Shown one piece after another: positions 24,696-32,829 of a DNA stretch of 64,000 bases. Below the pieces are notes generated by a model. It was not told the origin of the DNA, made no database searches, and saw nothing but the letters and a program-made list of their open reading frames with translations. Made by a program: the position numbers and the translations under genes. Position 1 is the stretch's first letter; each line of letters opens with the position of its first letter. Source of the stretch: Mycobacterium neglectum (GTDB lineage Bacteria > Actinomycetota > Actinomycetes > Mycobacteriales > Mycobacteriaceae); NCBI RefSeq assembly GCF_002591975.1, contig NZ_NVQE01000024.1:1-64000 (forward strand), in the 5' to 3' direction.

Positions 24696-25497
24696 GGTCG
24701 TGTCCGCTCGCGTGCGCGGAGTGGTCGTGTTCGCCGAGTACCACGTAGCGCTCGCCGACCTTCACCACCTCGATGTCGGCGCGATACAACTCGGAAAGGG
24801 TCGCCGAGGTCATCACCTCTTCGACCGTGCCGACCCGGAATCGGCCGTCGACCAGATACAGCACTCGATCCACATACGGCAGAACAGGATTGACCTCATG
24901 GGTGACGAAAAGCACGGCGGTGTCCGCGTCGCGGCGGCGCGCATCGATGAGGGTGGACACCAGCCGCGCGTTGGCCGGGTCGAGGTTGAGCAACGGCTCG
25001 TCGCACAACAACAGCACCGGATCTGTGGTCAGAGCCTGGGCGATCCGCACTCGCTGGAGTTCGCCGCCGGACATCACGCCGACCGGGACGTTCGCCAGGG
25101 CCCCGCCCTTGACCTGGTCCATCGCCCGCTGCACGGCGGCCCGTTTGGCCGCGCGGTCGCGCAGCGTCGTCATTCCCCAGCGGTGACCGTCGAAACCGAG
25201 GCCGACGAGGTCGCATCCGCGCAACGACACTCCGTTCTCGATCGCCCGGTGCTGGGGGACGTAACCGATTCGCCGACTGCCCTTTTCGACCGGCTGCCCG
25301 CAGACCATCACGTTGCCTGCGGTGAGTGGCAATTGGCCGAGCAGCACCTTGAGCAGGGACGTCTTGCCGGTGCCGTTGGGTCCGAGCACGGCGATGAATT
25401 CGCCGGCCTGCACGGAAAGGTCGAGCTTGTCCCACAGCACGCGCTCGCCGAACGCCAGCCGGGCGCCGGTCAACTCGGCGACGACGTCAGCATGCAC
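24688..25497 (-). CDS. znuC: Zinc ABC transporter ATPase ZnuC
   Basis: This is a 269-residue ABC ATPase with Walker A GPNGTGKTSL, the signature MSGGELQRVRIA, Walker B LLLCDEPLLNLDP, and the switch His in FVTHEV. The C-terminus is His/Asp-rich (GEHDHSAHASGHDHE), which could sense or buffer zinc on the cytosolic side. It lies 8 bp after znuA and overlaps znuB by eight bases. It powers metal import and sits under the Zur-type box ahead of znuA. Confidence 0.95.
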   Translation of the reverse strand: MHADVVAELTGARLAFGERVLWDKLDLSVQAGEFIAVLGPNGTGKTSLLKVLLGQLPLTAGNVMVCGQPVEKGSRRIGYVPQHRAIENGVSLRGCDLVGLGFDGHRWGMTTLRDRAAKRAAVQRAMDQVKGGALANVPVGVMSGGELQRVRIAQALTTDPVLLLCDEPLLNLDPANARLVSTLIDARRRDADTAVLFVTHEVNPVLPYVDRVLYLVDGRFRVGTVEEVMTSATLSELYRADIEVVKVGERYVVLGEHDHSAHASGHDHE

Positions 25498-25505
25498 AGG
25501 ATTGA

Positions 25506-26411
25506 TTATCTGTTGGTCTGTGGCGCCTTATCCAACTGGCTCGCCAACTGCTGCGCGGTCTGGCGCTGCCACGTCAGATAATCGGTGCCGTCCGGGAGGG
25601 TCTCCGTCACGGTCACCACGGGAATGGCGGCGCGGTCGGCGGCGTCGGAGAGCTGCTTGGTGACCGCGGTTTCGGTCTGCGGGTTGTACAACAGCGCGGA
25701 CACCTGCCGGGTATCGATCAAGTCGAGCATCGCGGCCAGGTCGGCAGGCGACGGGTCGGTGTCCTCCTCGATCGCGTTCGAGAAGCCCTCCGGGGTCTTG
25801 TCCGCGATACCTGCGTTCATCAGCAGGTAGTGCGCGACGGGCTCGGTCGCCACCACGGAGGTGCCGGGGTGTTGCTGGCCGATCGAACGCTCCAGGGTCA
25901 GGATCTCGTCGGCCTTGGCGCCGAATGCCGCGGCGTTGGCACGGTAGGTGTCGGCGTGGGCGGTGTCGATCGCTGACAGCCGGTCGGCGACCTGTGTCGC
26001 GACGGCCTTGGCGGTCGCCGGGTCGTAGAAGACGTGTTCGTTGGCGGGCTCTTGGGCGTTGGGCCGCAGTGCGTACGCATCGACGGTCGGCACGTCCGGG
26101 TGGTCTTCGAGCACATGGGAGACCCAGTGGTCGTAGTCGCCGCCGTTGAAGACGACCAGCGACGCGTCGGTGATCGCAGCGGTGTCGGCGGGACTGGCTT
26201 CGAACGAGTGCGGGTCGGCGCCGGCGCCGCTCATTATCGACGTCACGGCGGCGTGATCACCGGCGACGGCACTGGCCACGCTGCCCCACACATCGGTGGA
26301 GGCGACGACGCTCGCTGCGCCGTGGTCCGGTTGCGACGATTCCTGCTGGGTGCAGCCTGCGGTGCCGATCGCCACCACCACCGCTGTTGCCGCCGCAAAA
26401 CTCGCTCGCAT
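25506..26411 (-). CDS. znuA: Zinc-binding lipoprotein ZnuA (cluster 9 substrate-binding protein)
   Basis: This is a 301-residue lipoprotein with lipobox GTAGC (Cys20). The cluster 9 solute-binding fold provides metal ligands such as His in ADPHSFE, His in NEHVFYD and His in EPVAHYL, plus a late Asp/Glu. It lacks the long His/Asp loop of some zinc binders, so manganese cannot be excluded by sequence alone; the Zur-type box favours zinc. ATG 26411 has AGGAG upstream. It is first in the znuACB operon. Confidence 0.93.
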   Translation of the reverse strand: MRASFAAATAVVVAIGTAGCTQQESSQPDHGAASVVASTDVWGSVASAVAGDHAAVTSIMSGAGADPHSFEASPADTAAITDASLVVFNGGDYDHWVSHVLEDHPDVPTVDAYALRPNAQEPANEHVFYDPATAKAVATQVADRLSAIDTAHADTYRANAAAFGAKADEILTLERSIGQQHPGTSVVATEPVAHYLLMNAGIADKTPEGFSNAIEEDTDPSPADLAAMLDLIDTRQVSALLYNPQTETAVTKQLSDAADRAAIPVVTVTETLPDGTDYLTWQRQTAQQLASQLDKAPQTNR

Positions 26412-26428
26412 ACTGTTCTCCTAAAGCT

Positions 26429-26447
26429 AATGAAAACCGTTTCCAAT
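26429..26447 (-). promoter_or_regulatory. Zur-type operator upstream of znuA
   Basis: AATGAAAACCGTTTCCAAT is a near-palindrome that shares its first nine bases (AATGAAAAC) with the box at 19763. It lies 17 bp before the znuA ATG, the same spacing the other box has to mrf. This supports one zinc-responsive repressor acting on both loci. The zur gene itself is not in the window. Confidence 0.83.
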
Positions 26448-26501
26448 AACTCTAGACCACAGCGTCCCGGGGATGGCAAATCAATCCGCTAACGTCACAC
26501 C

Positions 26502-27599
26502 ATGTCCAGGAGTCCAGCGCCCCGGCGCCGGGCGACGCTGGCCTCGCTGGCCGCCGAACTGAAGGTTTCGCGGACGACCATCTCCAACGCCTACAACCGG
26601 CCCGATCAACTGTCGGCCGACCTCCGCGATCGCGTGCTGGCCACCGCGAAGCAACTGGGCTACCCGGGGCCGGATCCGGTCGCCCGCTCGCTGCGTACCC
26701 GCAAGGCCGGGGCCGTCGGCCTCATGATCACCGAACCGCTCAACTACTCGTTCAGCGATCCCGCCGCCCTGGACTTCGTCGCCGGCCTCGCGGAATCCTG
26801 CGAAGAGGCGGGCCAGGGACTGCTGCTGGTGGCGATCGGTCCCAATCGGAGCCTCGACGACGGTTCGGCGGCCGTGCTCGCGGCCGGGGTGGACGGCTTC
26901 GTGGTGTACTCCGCCTCCGACGACGATCCCTACCTATCGGTGGTGGCGCAACGGCATCTCCCGATCGTCGTCGTGGATCAGCCCAAGGATGTGCCCGGTG
27001 CCTCGCGGGTATGCATCGACGATCGTGAAGCCATGCGCCTGCTTGCGGAACATGTTGTGGGCCTTGGGCATCGGCAGATCGGTCTGCTGACCATGCGGCT
27101 GGACCGCGATTGGCCGCATGGGGCTAAGCCGGCGCTTGCCGATCCGGAACGCGTCAAGACCCCGCACTTTCACGTGCAGCGTGAGCGCATTCTTGGCGTG
27201 CGCGACGCGATGACCGCGGCCGGCCTGGACTCCGACTCGCTGACGGTGGTCGAGAGCTACGAACACCTACCGACATCGGGGGGCGCTGCCGCCGAGGTGG
27301 CCCTCGATGCCAACCCGCGCATCACCGCGCTGATGTGCACCGCCGACGTGTTGGCGCTGTCGGCGATGGATTATCTACGGGCACGGGGGATTTACGTGCC
27401 GGGGGAGATGACGGTGACGGGTTTCGACGGGGTGCCCGAGGCGCTGCGACGCGGGCTGACGACCGTCGTGCAACCGAGCATGGAGAAGGGTAGGCGCGCG
27501 GGACGGTTGCTGCACAACCCGCCGCGTTCCGGCCTGCCGGTGATCGATGTGCTGGACACCGAAGTGGTACGCGGCCGCACGTCGGGTCCGCCTGCCTAG
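26502..27599 (+). CDS. LacI-family transcriptional regulator (Rv3575c-like)
   Basis: This is a 365-residue repressor. The N-terminal helix-turn-helix LASLAAELKVSRTTISNAYNR (about 13-34) is followed by a hinge helix and a periplasmic-binding-protein-like effector domain with the typical NPRITALMCTADVLALSAMDYL and MTVTGFDG segments. The sugar or other effector is unknown. A -10-like TAACGT at 26490-26495 ends six bases before the ATG, so the mRNA may be leaderless. It overlaps the next convergent gene by four bases. Its position next to the KstR block matches Rv3575c. Confidence 0.9.
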   Translation: MSRSPAPRRRATLASLAAELKVSRTTISNAYNRPDQLSADLRDRVLATAKQLGYPGPDPVARSLRTRKAGAVGLMITEPLNYSFSDPAALDFVAGLAESCEEAGQGLLLVAIGPNRSLDDGSAAVLAAGVDGFVVYSASDDDPYLSVVAQRHLPIVVVDQPKDVPGASRVCIDDREAMRLLAEHVVGLGHRQIGLLTMRLDRDWPHGAKPALADPERVKTPHFHVQRERILGVRDAMTAAGLDSDSLTVVESYEHLPTSGGAAAEVALDANPRITALMCTADVLALSAMDYLRARGIYVPGEMTVTGFDGVPEALRRGLTTVVQPSMEKGRRAGRLLHNPPRSGLPVIDVLDTEVVRGRTSGPPA

Positions 27600-28540
27600 A
27601 TCTCGGTGATGGGCGGCGTGACCCGCCAGGCATCGAGTGACGGCGTCAACCCGTCGAGCAGCATCGGCAGTTGCGGGACCATCGCCAGCACCGCGACCAC
27701 AGCGAGACGACTCGCGGCGTCCGTCACGCGCAGCACCCGCTCGTCGACGGCACGCAGGCCCACGTCCGCGGCCGCCGAATCGTAGGCCGCGATACCTTCG
27801 GATCCCACCATCGTCAGGTCCGACTCGATCGCGCCCAACGTCGCGAGTTCGAAGTCAGACCACAGTTCGCCGTCAGGGGTGGTGATCATGTTGTAGTACG
27901 GGGCATCCCCGTGAATGGGCTGGACGTCGACACCGGGAAAGGTCTGTTCGAAGGTCGGGCGTGAAGTCAGCACGGGCGCGATCACGGCCCATTCGGACTG
28001 CGCCCGTTCGAGATCGGCCGCGGACAGTAGATCAGGCATGTGCTCCAGCGCAGCCAGCCCATCGGGGATGTAGGTGCCGAACGGCGTCCAGAATCCGAGC
28101 TCACCGTCGTACTCGCGCAATGCGGCATGCAGGCGTGCCGTCTGCTCGATACGGCGCAGGGTATCCGGCTCGGCACCGGAAACCTCCTCGACATACTGCC
28201 AGAACGTCATCGAAAACCCTTCGTGCCGAACGGGTTCGCGTGGGACAAGGGGGCTCGGCGGCACCACAGGATGGCCGCGGTCCGCCAGCCACCCCGCCAC
28301 GTCGAGTTCCGAACGCTGCTGCGCTGTCTGCGTTTCCGGGTCGGCCGAATACGACGGTGGCAGCACGGTGGGAACCCGAACGACGACTGGTGCGGGTGCG
28401 AGATGCACGATCACGGAGAACACGTCATAGAGGACGCGCGGCTGCGATACGGGCAGGCCCAGATCCTGACCCGCCGCGGTTGCGGCCGCAACGGCCCTTT
28501 CGGTACGAGCCGCCAACTCGTCAGTGCTGAGCACGTGCAT
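27596..28540 (-). CDS. Aminoglycoside phosphotransferase-like protein
   Basis: This is a 314-residue protein of the APH/choline-kinase fold. The catalytic loop reads IHGDAPYYNMI (HGDxxxxN), and a later WSDFELATLG stands where the metal-binding DxD is usual. The substrate is unknown; such genes in mycobacteria seldom confer drug resistance. ATG 28540 is chosen because the part of the frame further upstream is antisense-like and overlaps otsB by more. The start overlaps the otsB end by 20 bp, implying cotranscription. Confidence 0.82.
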   Translation of the reverse strand: MHVLSTDELAARTERAVAAATAAGQDLGLPVSQPRVLYDVFSVIVHLAPAPVVVRVPTVLPPSYSADPETQTAQQRSELDVAGWLADRGHPVVPPSPLVPREPVRHEGFSMTFWQYVEEVSGAEPDTLRRIEQTARLHAALREYDGELGFWTPFGTYIPDGLAALEHMPDLLSAADLERAQSEWAVIAPVLTSRPTFEQTFPGVDVQPIHGDAPYYNMITTPDGELWSDFELATLGAIESDLTMVGSEGIAAYDSAAADVGLRAVDERVLRVTDAASRLAVVAVLAMVPQLPMLLDGLTPSLDAWRVTPPITEI

Positions 28541-29267
28541 GGAGCAAGTAGGCCAACGCTTCTGCGACGTCCTCGGGCGTCTCGATTCGGAAACCCGCCA
28601 ACGTCTCGCCGGGGCCGACCTTGACGCCGACATCTCCTTCGCGCATCCGAGCGAACGCCTTCTCGTCGGTGACGTCATCACCGAGGAACACCACCGCCGT
28701 CGACCCGGTCTGATCGCGCAGGAAGTCGACGGCCTCGCCCTTGTCGGTCTTGATGACCGCGAACTCCAGCACCGACTTGCCCGCGGTCGTATGCGCGGCC
28801 CAGTCGGCCGAGGCCTGACGGGCCTCCTCTAGCGCCGCGTCACCGTCGGCGGGACTCGCGTTGCGCACATGAAGCGCGACCGAGGCCGGTTTGGTCTCCA
28901 CTGCGACACCGGGCCTGCCGGCTGCGATCTCGTTAAGCGTGTGGATGATTCGCGTCAGCAGAGCCTCGTCGATGTCGTGGGCGAAGCCGGTGTCGAACTC
29001 GGCGCCGTGACTGCCGACCAGATGGACTGTCGCCGGCATCCCGGACAGCGTCCGCAGCACGCCGAGAGCGCGCCCGGACACCAGGGCCACTTCGGTGGCG
29101 GGGAGCGAGGCAAGCGCATTCAGTGCATCCGCGGCGGCGGGTAGCATCCGTGCCTCGGCGGGGTCACTGACGATGGGCGCGAGCGTGCCGTCGAAGTCGC
29201 AGGTGACGAGTAGCCGGGGAGTGCGGGAGATCGAGTCGAGCGCGCGTTGCAATTCGACCGGGAGCAC
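28521..29267 (-). CDS. otsB: Trehalose-6-phosphate phosphatase
   Basis: This is a 248-residue HAD phosphatase. It has the nucleophile motif DFDGTLAPI near residue 24, motif II SGR, and the metal motif LGDDVTDEKAF near residue 193. It makes trehalose, an abundant mycobacterial sugar and precursor of trehalose mycolates. It is shorter than M. tuberculosis OtsB2, which has an N-terminal extension, so it is a compact OtsB form. GTG start 29267. It lies 2 bp after kstR on the same strand, which could tie its expression to the sterol repressor. Confidence 0.9.
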   Translation of the reverse strand: MLPVELQRALDSISRTPRLLVTCDFDGTLAPIVSDPAEARMLPAAADALNALASLPATEVALVSGRALGVLRTLSGMPATVHLVGSHGAEFDTGFAHDIDEALLTRIIHTLNEIAAGRPGVAVETKPASVALHVRNASPADGDAALEEARQASADWAAHTTAGKSVLEFAVIKTDKGEAVDFLRDQTGSTAVVFLGDDVTDEKAFARMREGDVGVKVGPGETLAGFRIETPEDVAEALAYLLHARAQH

Positions 29268-29269
29268 GC

Positions 29270-29962
29270 CTAGATCTTAGGGTGCTCGCCGTCACCGATC
29301 AGCAGCCGCACAGCGAGGTCGAGCCGCTTGGCGACGTCGGTCGCCGATGCCCGTCGCGTCAGCCACGCCAGCAGGTTCGACAACCAGACATCGGAGATGA
29401 CGCGCGCGATGTGGTACTGGTCCTCGGTCGGTTCACCGTCGCTCATCGCGCGGGCGAACATCGAGTCCATCAGCTTGCCGACGTGATCAACCTCACCGGC
29501 CGCCGACGCGTCGGCGAACACGAACGCTCGCGTCATGGCCTCGGTCAGCAGCGGATTGCGCTGCATCGCGCGGTTGAGCTTGCCGACCATGATGTTCAGC
29601 CGCTGGTATGGGGTCCCACCGGACAACGCCGCGCGGTCGGTTTTGGCGTCGATGCGCTCGAACTCGCGGCCCAAGGCGGACACCAGCAGATGGACCTTGG
29701 ATGGGAAGTATCGGTACAGCGTGCCGACGGCGACATCAGCACGCTCTGCGACCGCACGCATCTGAACAGCCTCGTAGCCACCCTTTGACGCGATGGCCAG
29801 GGTGGCGTCCAGGATCCGCTTGCGGCGTTCCCGCTGCGCTTCGGATCCGAGTTCGGACTCGGCCAGTACTGCCACGTTCATCACCTGGCGTGGTCGCGAC
29901 TCCGACCCCGCCCCCGGGTTTGGTTGTGACAGGCCGGACATCGGATCGAGGCGCTCCTTCAT
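29270..29962 (-). CDS. kstR: TetR-family cholesterol-catabolism repressor KstR
   Basis: This is almost the M. tuberculosis KstR sequence from the segment VMNVAVLAESELGSEAQRER onward. The TetR helix-turn-helix is MRAVAERADVAVGTLYRYFPSK, and the effector-binding C-terminal helices follow. KstR represses uptake, side-chain and ring-degradation genes until a sterol-CoA intermediate binds. Three ATG starts are possible: 29962 (230 aa), 29941 (223 aa, preceded by AAGGAG) and 29881 (203 aa, nearest the known length). The longest is listed, but 29941 looks best served by a ribosome-binding site. It is divergent from fadE34 with a KstR box between, so it is probably autoregulated. Confidence 0.95.
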   Translation of the reverse strand: MKERLDPMSGLSQPNPGAGSESRPRQVMNVAVLAESELGSEAQRERRKRILDATLAIASKGGYEAVQMRAVAERADVAVGTLYRYFPSKVHLLVSALGREFERIDAKTDRAALSGGTPYQRLNIMVGKLNRAMQRNPLLTEAMTRAFVFADASAAGEVDHVGKLMDSMFARAMSDGEPTEDQYHIARVISDVWLSNLLAWLTRRASATDVAKRLDLAVRLLIGDGEHPKI

Positions 29963-29964
29963 CG

Positions 29965-29990
29965 TGCGTATCGGTGGAAAACGATACGCA
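29965..29990 (-). promoter_or_regulatory. Perfect 9-bp inverted repeat just upstream of kstR
   Basis: TGCGTATCG (29965-29973) and CGATACGCA (29982-29990) are exact reverse complements separated by eight bases. The repeat abuts the longest kstR start and lies about 95 bp downstream of the KstR box, within the kstR leader. It could be a second operator (TetR operators often have this geometry) or an RNA hairpin controlling kstR translation. It does not fit the KstR consensus. Confidence 0.55.
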
Positions 29991-30083
29991 TACCGAACTC
30001 CATTTTCTCACTTCAGCACCTTCGCGGCACCGATGTGTCCTGCTGGTATGGCGGTCGACTTGACGGTCGATCGCTGGCACTAT

Positions 30084-30097
30084 TAGAACACGTTCTA
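30084..30097 (+). promoter_or_regulatory. KstR box between kstR and fadE34
   Basis: TAGAACACGTTCTA fits the KstR consensus TnnAACnnGTTnnA at every fixed position. It lies in the divergent promoter region of kstR and fadE34, 42 bp before the fadE34 start. Confidence 0.93.
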
Positions 30098-30139
30098 GTG
30101 GGAAGCATGGACTTCTCGCCCAAACGCTAGGAGCAGACG

Positions 30140-32245
30140 GTGTCAGCCACTATCACCGACGAGCAGTTTGCCGCGCGCGAACTGGTCCGTAGCTGGGCAG
30201 CTGCAACCAGCGCCGCCGAGGCCGCACGCGAGGTAGAGCAGGGCCAGCCGGACGCGTGGCGGGTCGCCTACGACGGATTGGCCCAGCTGGGGATCTTCGG
30301 TGTCGCACTCTCCGAGGAACAAGGCGGCGCAGACGGCACCGTCGAGGATCTGTGCGCGATGGTCGACGAAGCAGCGGCCGCCCTGGTTCCGGGCCCGGTT
30401 GCGACGACGGCGCTGGCCACTTTGCTGGTCGAGCAGTCGGACGTGCTGGAGTTGCTGATCACCGGCGAGCGCGTTGCCGGCGTTGCACTGACAGCCGACG
30501 TGGAATTCGAAGGCGACCGGGCGTCCGGCACCGCTGATTACGTACTTGGTGCCGATCCCGCAGGGGTGCTGCTGCTACCCGCCGGAGATTCCGTTGTGCT
30601 GGTCGACGCCGCGGCTGACGGCGTCACGGTCGAACTTCTGACCCCCACCGATTTCTCGCGGCCACTGGGGCGCGTCGTGCTGGACTCTGCGCCCGCGCAG
30701 CAGCTGTCCGCGTCGAGGCAACGTTTCGTCGACGTGGCAGCAACGGTGGCGGCCGCCGAAGCCGCCGGCCTGGCGCGCTGGGCGCTGCAGACCGCGACGG
30801 AGTACGCGAAGGTTCGCGAGCAGTTCGGCAAGCCCATCGGCAGTTTCCAGGCCATCAAGCACATGTGCGCCGAGATGCTGTTGCGTTCCGAGCAGGCTTC
30901 GGTGGCCGCGGCTGACGCGGCCCGAGCGGTGTCCGAGGCCGACGAGCGACAGCTCTCCATCGCCGTGGCGGTGGCCGCGACCGCGGGCATCGACGCCGCG
31001 AAGGCGAACGCGAAGGACTGCATTCAGGTGCTCGGCGGCATCGGGATCACCTGGGAGCACGATGCGCATCTGTATCTGCGGCGCGCGTACGGCATCGCGC
31101 ACTTCCTGGGCGGCGCCGAAAAGTGGCTGCGTCGCATCGCGACACTCACCCAGCAGGGAGTGCGCCGCGATCTGCGTATCGATCTTGAATCGGTAGAGCA
31201 CCTGCGTCCCGAAATCGCTTCTGCGGTAGCAGAAGTCGCCGCGCAGCCGACCGAGAAGCGACAGATCGCCCTGGCCGGCGCGGGGCTGCTGGCGCCGCAC
31301 TGGCCCCGCCCGCACGGCCGCGAGGCCGGCCCGGCGGAGCAGTTACTCATCGACCAGGAACTCGCCAAGGCCGAGGTCGTCCGGCCCGACCTGGTGATCG
31401 GATGGTGGGCGGTGCCGACGATCCTCGAGCACGGCAGCCCGGAGCAGATCGAGCAATTCGTCCCCGCCACACTGCGAGGCGACTTCATCTGGTGTCAGCT
31501 GTTCAGCGAGCCTGGTGCGGGGTCGGACCTGGCGGCGCTGAGGACCAAAGCGGTGCGAACCGACGGCGGCTGGAATCTCACCGGCCAGAAGGTGTGGACG
31601 TCCGCGGCGCACAAGGCGGCATGGGGTGTGTGCCTGGCGCGGACCGATCCCGACGCGCCCAAGCACAAGGGCATCACCTATTTCCTCATCGATATGAAAT
31701 CGCCGGGCATCGACATCCGGCCGCTGCGCGAGATCACCGGCGACAACCTGTTCAACGAGGTGTTCTTCGACGAGGTCTTCGTGCCCGACGAGATGGTGGT
31801 GGGACCGGTCAACGACGGCTGGCGGCTGGCGCGAACGACACTGGCCAACGAGCGGGTCGCGATGTCTCACGGCACCGCGCTGGGGAATCCGATGGAGGAG
31901 TTGCTCCGCACGGTCGCTGACCTCGAACTCGATTCGACCGGCCAGCATCACCTCGGCGAGATGATCCTTGCCGCCCAGGTGGGGTCGCTGTTGGACCGCA
32001 AGATCGCGGAACTGGCTGTGGGAGGCCAGGATCCGGGTCCGCAGGCCAGCGCACGCAAGCTGATCGGTGTGCGGTACCGCCAAGGCCTCGCTGAACTCCG
32101 GATGGAGCTCTCCGAGGGTGCGGGCGTCGTCGACAACAAAACCGTGTTCGACTTCCTGAACACCCGCTGCCTGACGATCGCGGGCGGCACCGAGCAGATT
32201 CTGCTCACCATGGCAGGTGAGCGTCTACTGGGTCTTCCGCGCTAG
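30140..32245 (+). CDS. fadE34: Two-domain acyl-CoA dehydrogenase FadE34
   Basis: This is a 701-residue protein made of two acyl-CoA dehydrogenase halves (about 1-345 and 350-701), the fused version of the heteromeric FadE pairs seen in steroid catabolism. The first half ends with QVLGGIGITWEHDAHLYLRRA. The second carries the flavin/substrate segment CQLFSEPGAGSDLA and the C-terminal TIAGGTEQILLTMAGERLLGLPR. M. tuberculosis FadE34 (Rv3573c) is KstR-regulated and associated with oxidising the five-carbon (C24) steroid side chain as a CoA ester. GTG 30140 follows TAGGAG. A KstR box lies upstream. Confidence 0.93.
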   Translation: MSATITDEQFAARELVRSWAAATSAAEAAREVEQGQPDAWRVAYDGLAQLGIFGVALSEEQGGADGTVEDLCAMVDEAAAALVPGPVATTALATLLVEQSDVLELLITGERVAGVALTADVEFEGDRASGTADYVLGADPAGVLLLPAGDSVVLVDAAADGVTVELLTPTDFSRPLGRVVLDSAPAQQLSASRQRFVDVAATVAAAEAAGLARWALQTATEYAKVREQFGKPIGSFQAIKHMCAEMLLRSEQASVAAADAARAVSEADERQLSIAVAVAATAGIDAAKANAKDCIQVLGGIGITWEHDAHLYLRRAYGIAHFLGGAEKWLRRIATLTQQGVRRDLRIDLESVEHLRPEIASAVAEVAAQPTEKRQIALAGAGLLAPHWPRPHGREAGPAEQLLIDQELAKAEVVRPDLVIGWWAVPTILEHGSPEQIEQFVPATLRGDFIWCQLFSEPGAGSDLAALRTKAVRTDGGWNLTGQKVWTSAAHKAAWGVCLARTDPDAPKHKGITYFLIDMKSPGIDIRPLREITGDNLFNEVFFDEVFVPDEMVVGPVNDGWRLARTTLANERVAMSHGTALGNPMEELLRTVADLELDSTGQHHLGEMILAAQVGSLLDRKIAELAVGGQDPGPQASARKLIGVRYRQGLAELRMELSEGAGVVDNKTVFDFLNTRCLTIAGGTEQILLTMAGERLLGLPR

Positions 32246-32790
32246 CTGAAGGCGGCCTGTGCGCAGGCGTTGGGTGACGTGAGGTTGACGCCGGCATACA
32301 CCACCTGGATGTAGGAACACACGATCAGCGGGACGTCGGTCTTGGGCCGACCGGTGTACGCGTCGATGGGCCATGCGACCCCGCGAAGGGTGACCCTGTC
32401 CGGCGGTCCGCCACCGAAGTAGACCGTCGATATCTCGTTGTCGGTCAGCGACTTGAAAATCCGGGTGTTCGGTGTTTCGACATTCGAATTGATGTACATA
32501 TGACGATCCATCGAGCGCAGCGTCACGTTCTGCCGGGCCCACAGATCACCGGGGAAGCCGATGACACCCTGCGGCGTGCGCAGGTTTGCGACGGTGTCGA
32601 ACAAGCATCTCGCCTCGGCCGTAATGCAATTCGCCGTCACACGCATCTCGAGTGTGTCGACCGGGTTGACCGGGATCGAGGAGTTCGCCGTGTCGAGCGC
32701 GGCCGACGACGGCGCCGTCGGTGTGATGAATGCCAGTGTCAGCAATGTCGCCGAGATCGCCACGAACGCGCCGGTCAACCGCTTAATCAC
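32242..32790 (-). CDS. Secreted protein of unknown function (Rv3572-like)
   Basis: This is a 182-residue protein with an N-terminal signal peptide (hydrophobic to about residue 30, APSSAA cleavage region) and four cysteines in the mature part (NCITAEARC, VCSY, NACAQ), suggesting disulfides. It contains no known catalytic motif. It occupies the place of Rv3572 between fadE34 and kshB. It overlaps the fadE34 stop by four bases and is 39 bp after kshB on the same strand, so it may share the KstR-controlled kshB transcript. Confidence 0.8.
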   Translation of the reverse strand: MIKRLTGAFVAISATLLTLAFITPTAPSSAALDTANSSIPVNPVDTLEMRVTANCITAEARCLFDTVANLRTPQGVIGFPGDLWARQNVTLRSMDRHMYINSNVETPNTRIFKSLTDNEISTVYFGGGPPDRVTLRGVAWPIDAYTGRPKTDVPLIVCSYIQVVYAGVNLTSPNACAQAAFS

Positions 32791-32829
32791 AGAGGTGCTC
32801 CCTTCGGTGCGCGAATCGTAGCCTGAGCG

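Noticed and set aside
29965..29990. Inverted repeat before kstR as a terminator of fadE34-side transcription.
   Set aside because: It lies between divergent genes upstream of both, with no U-tract; no transcript needs to end there.
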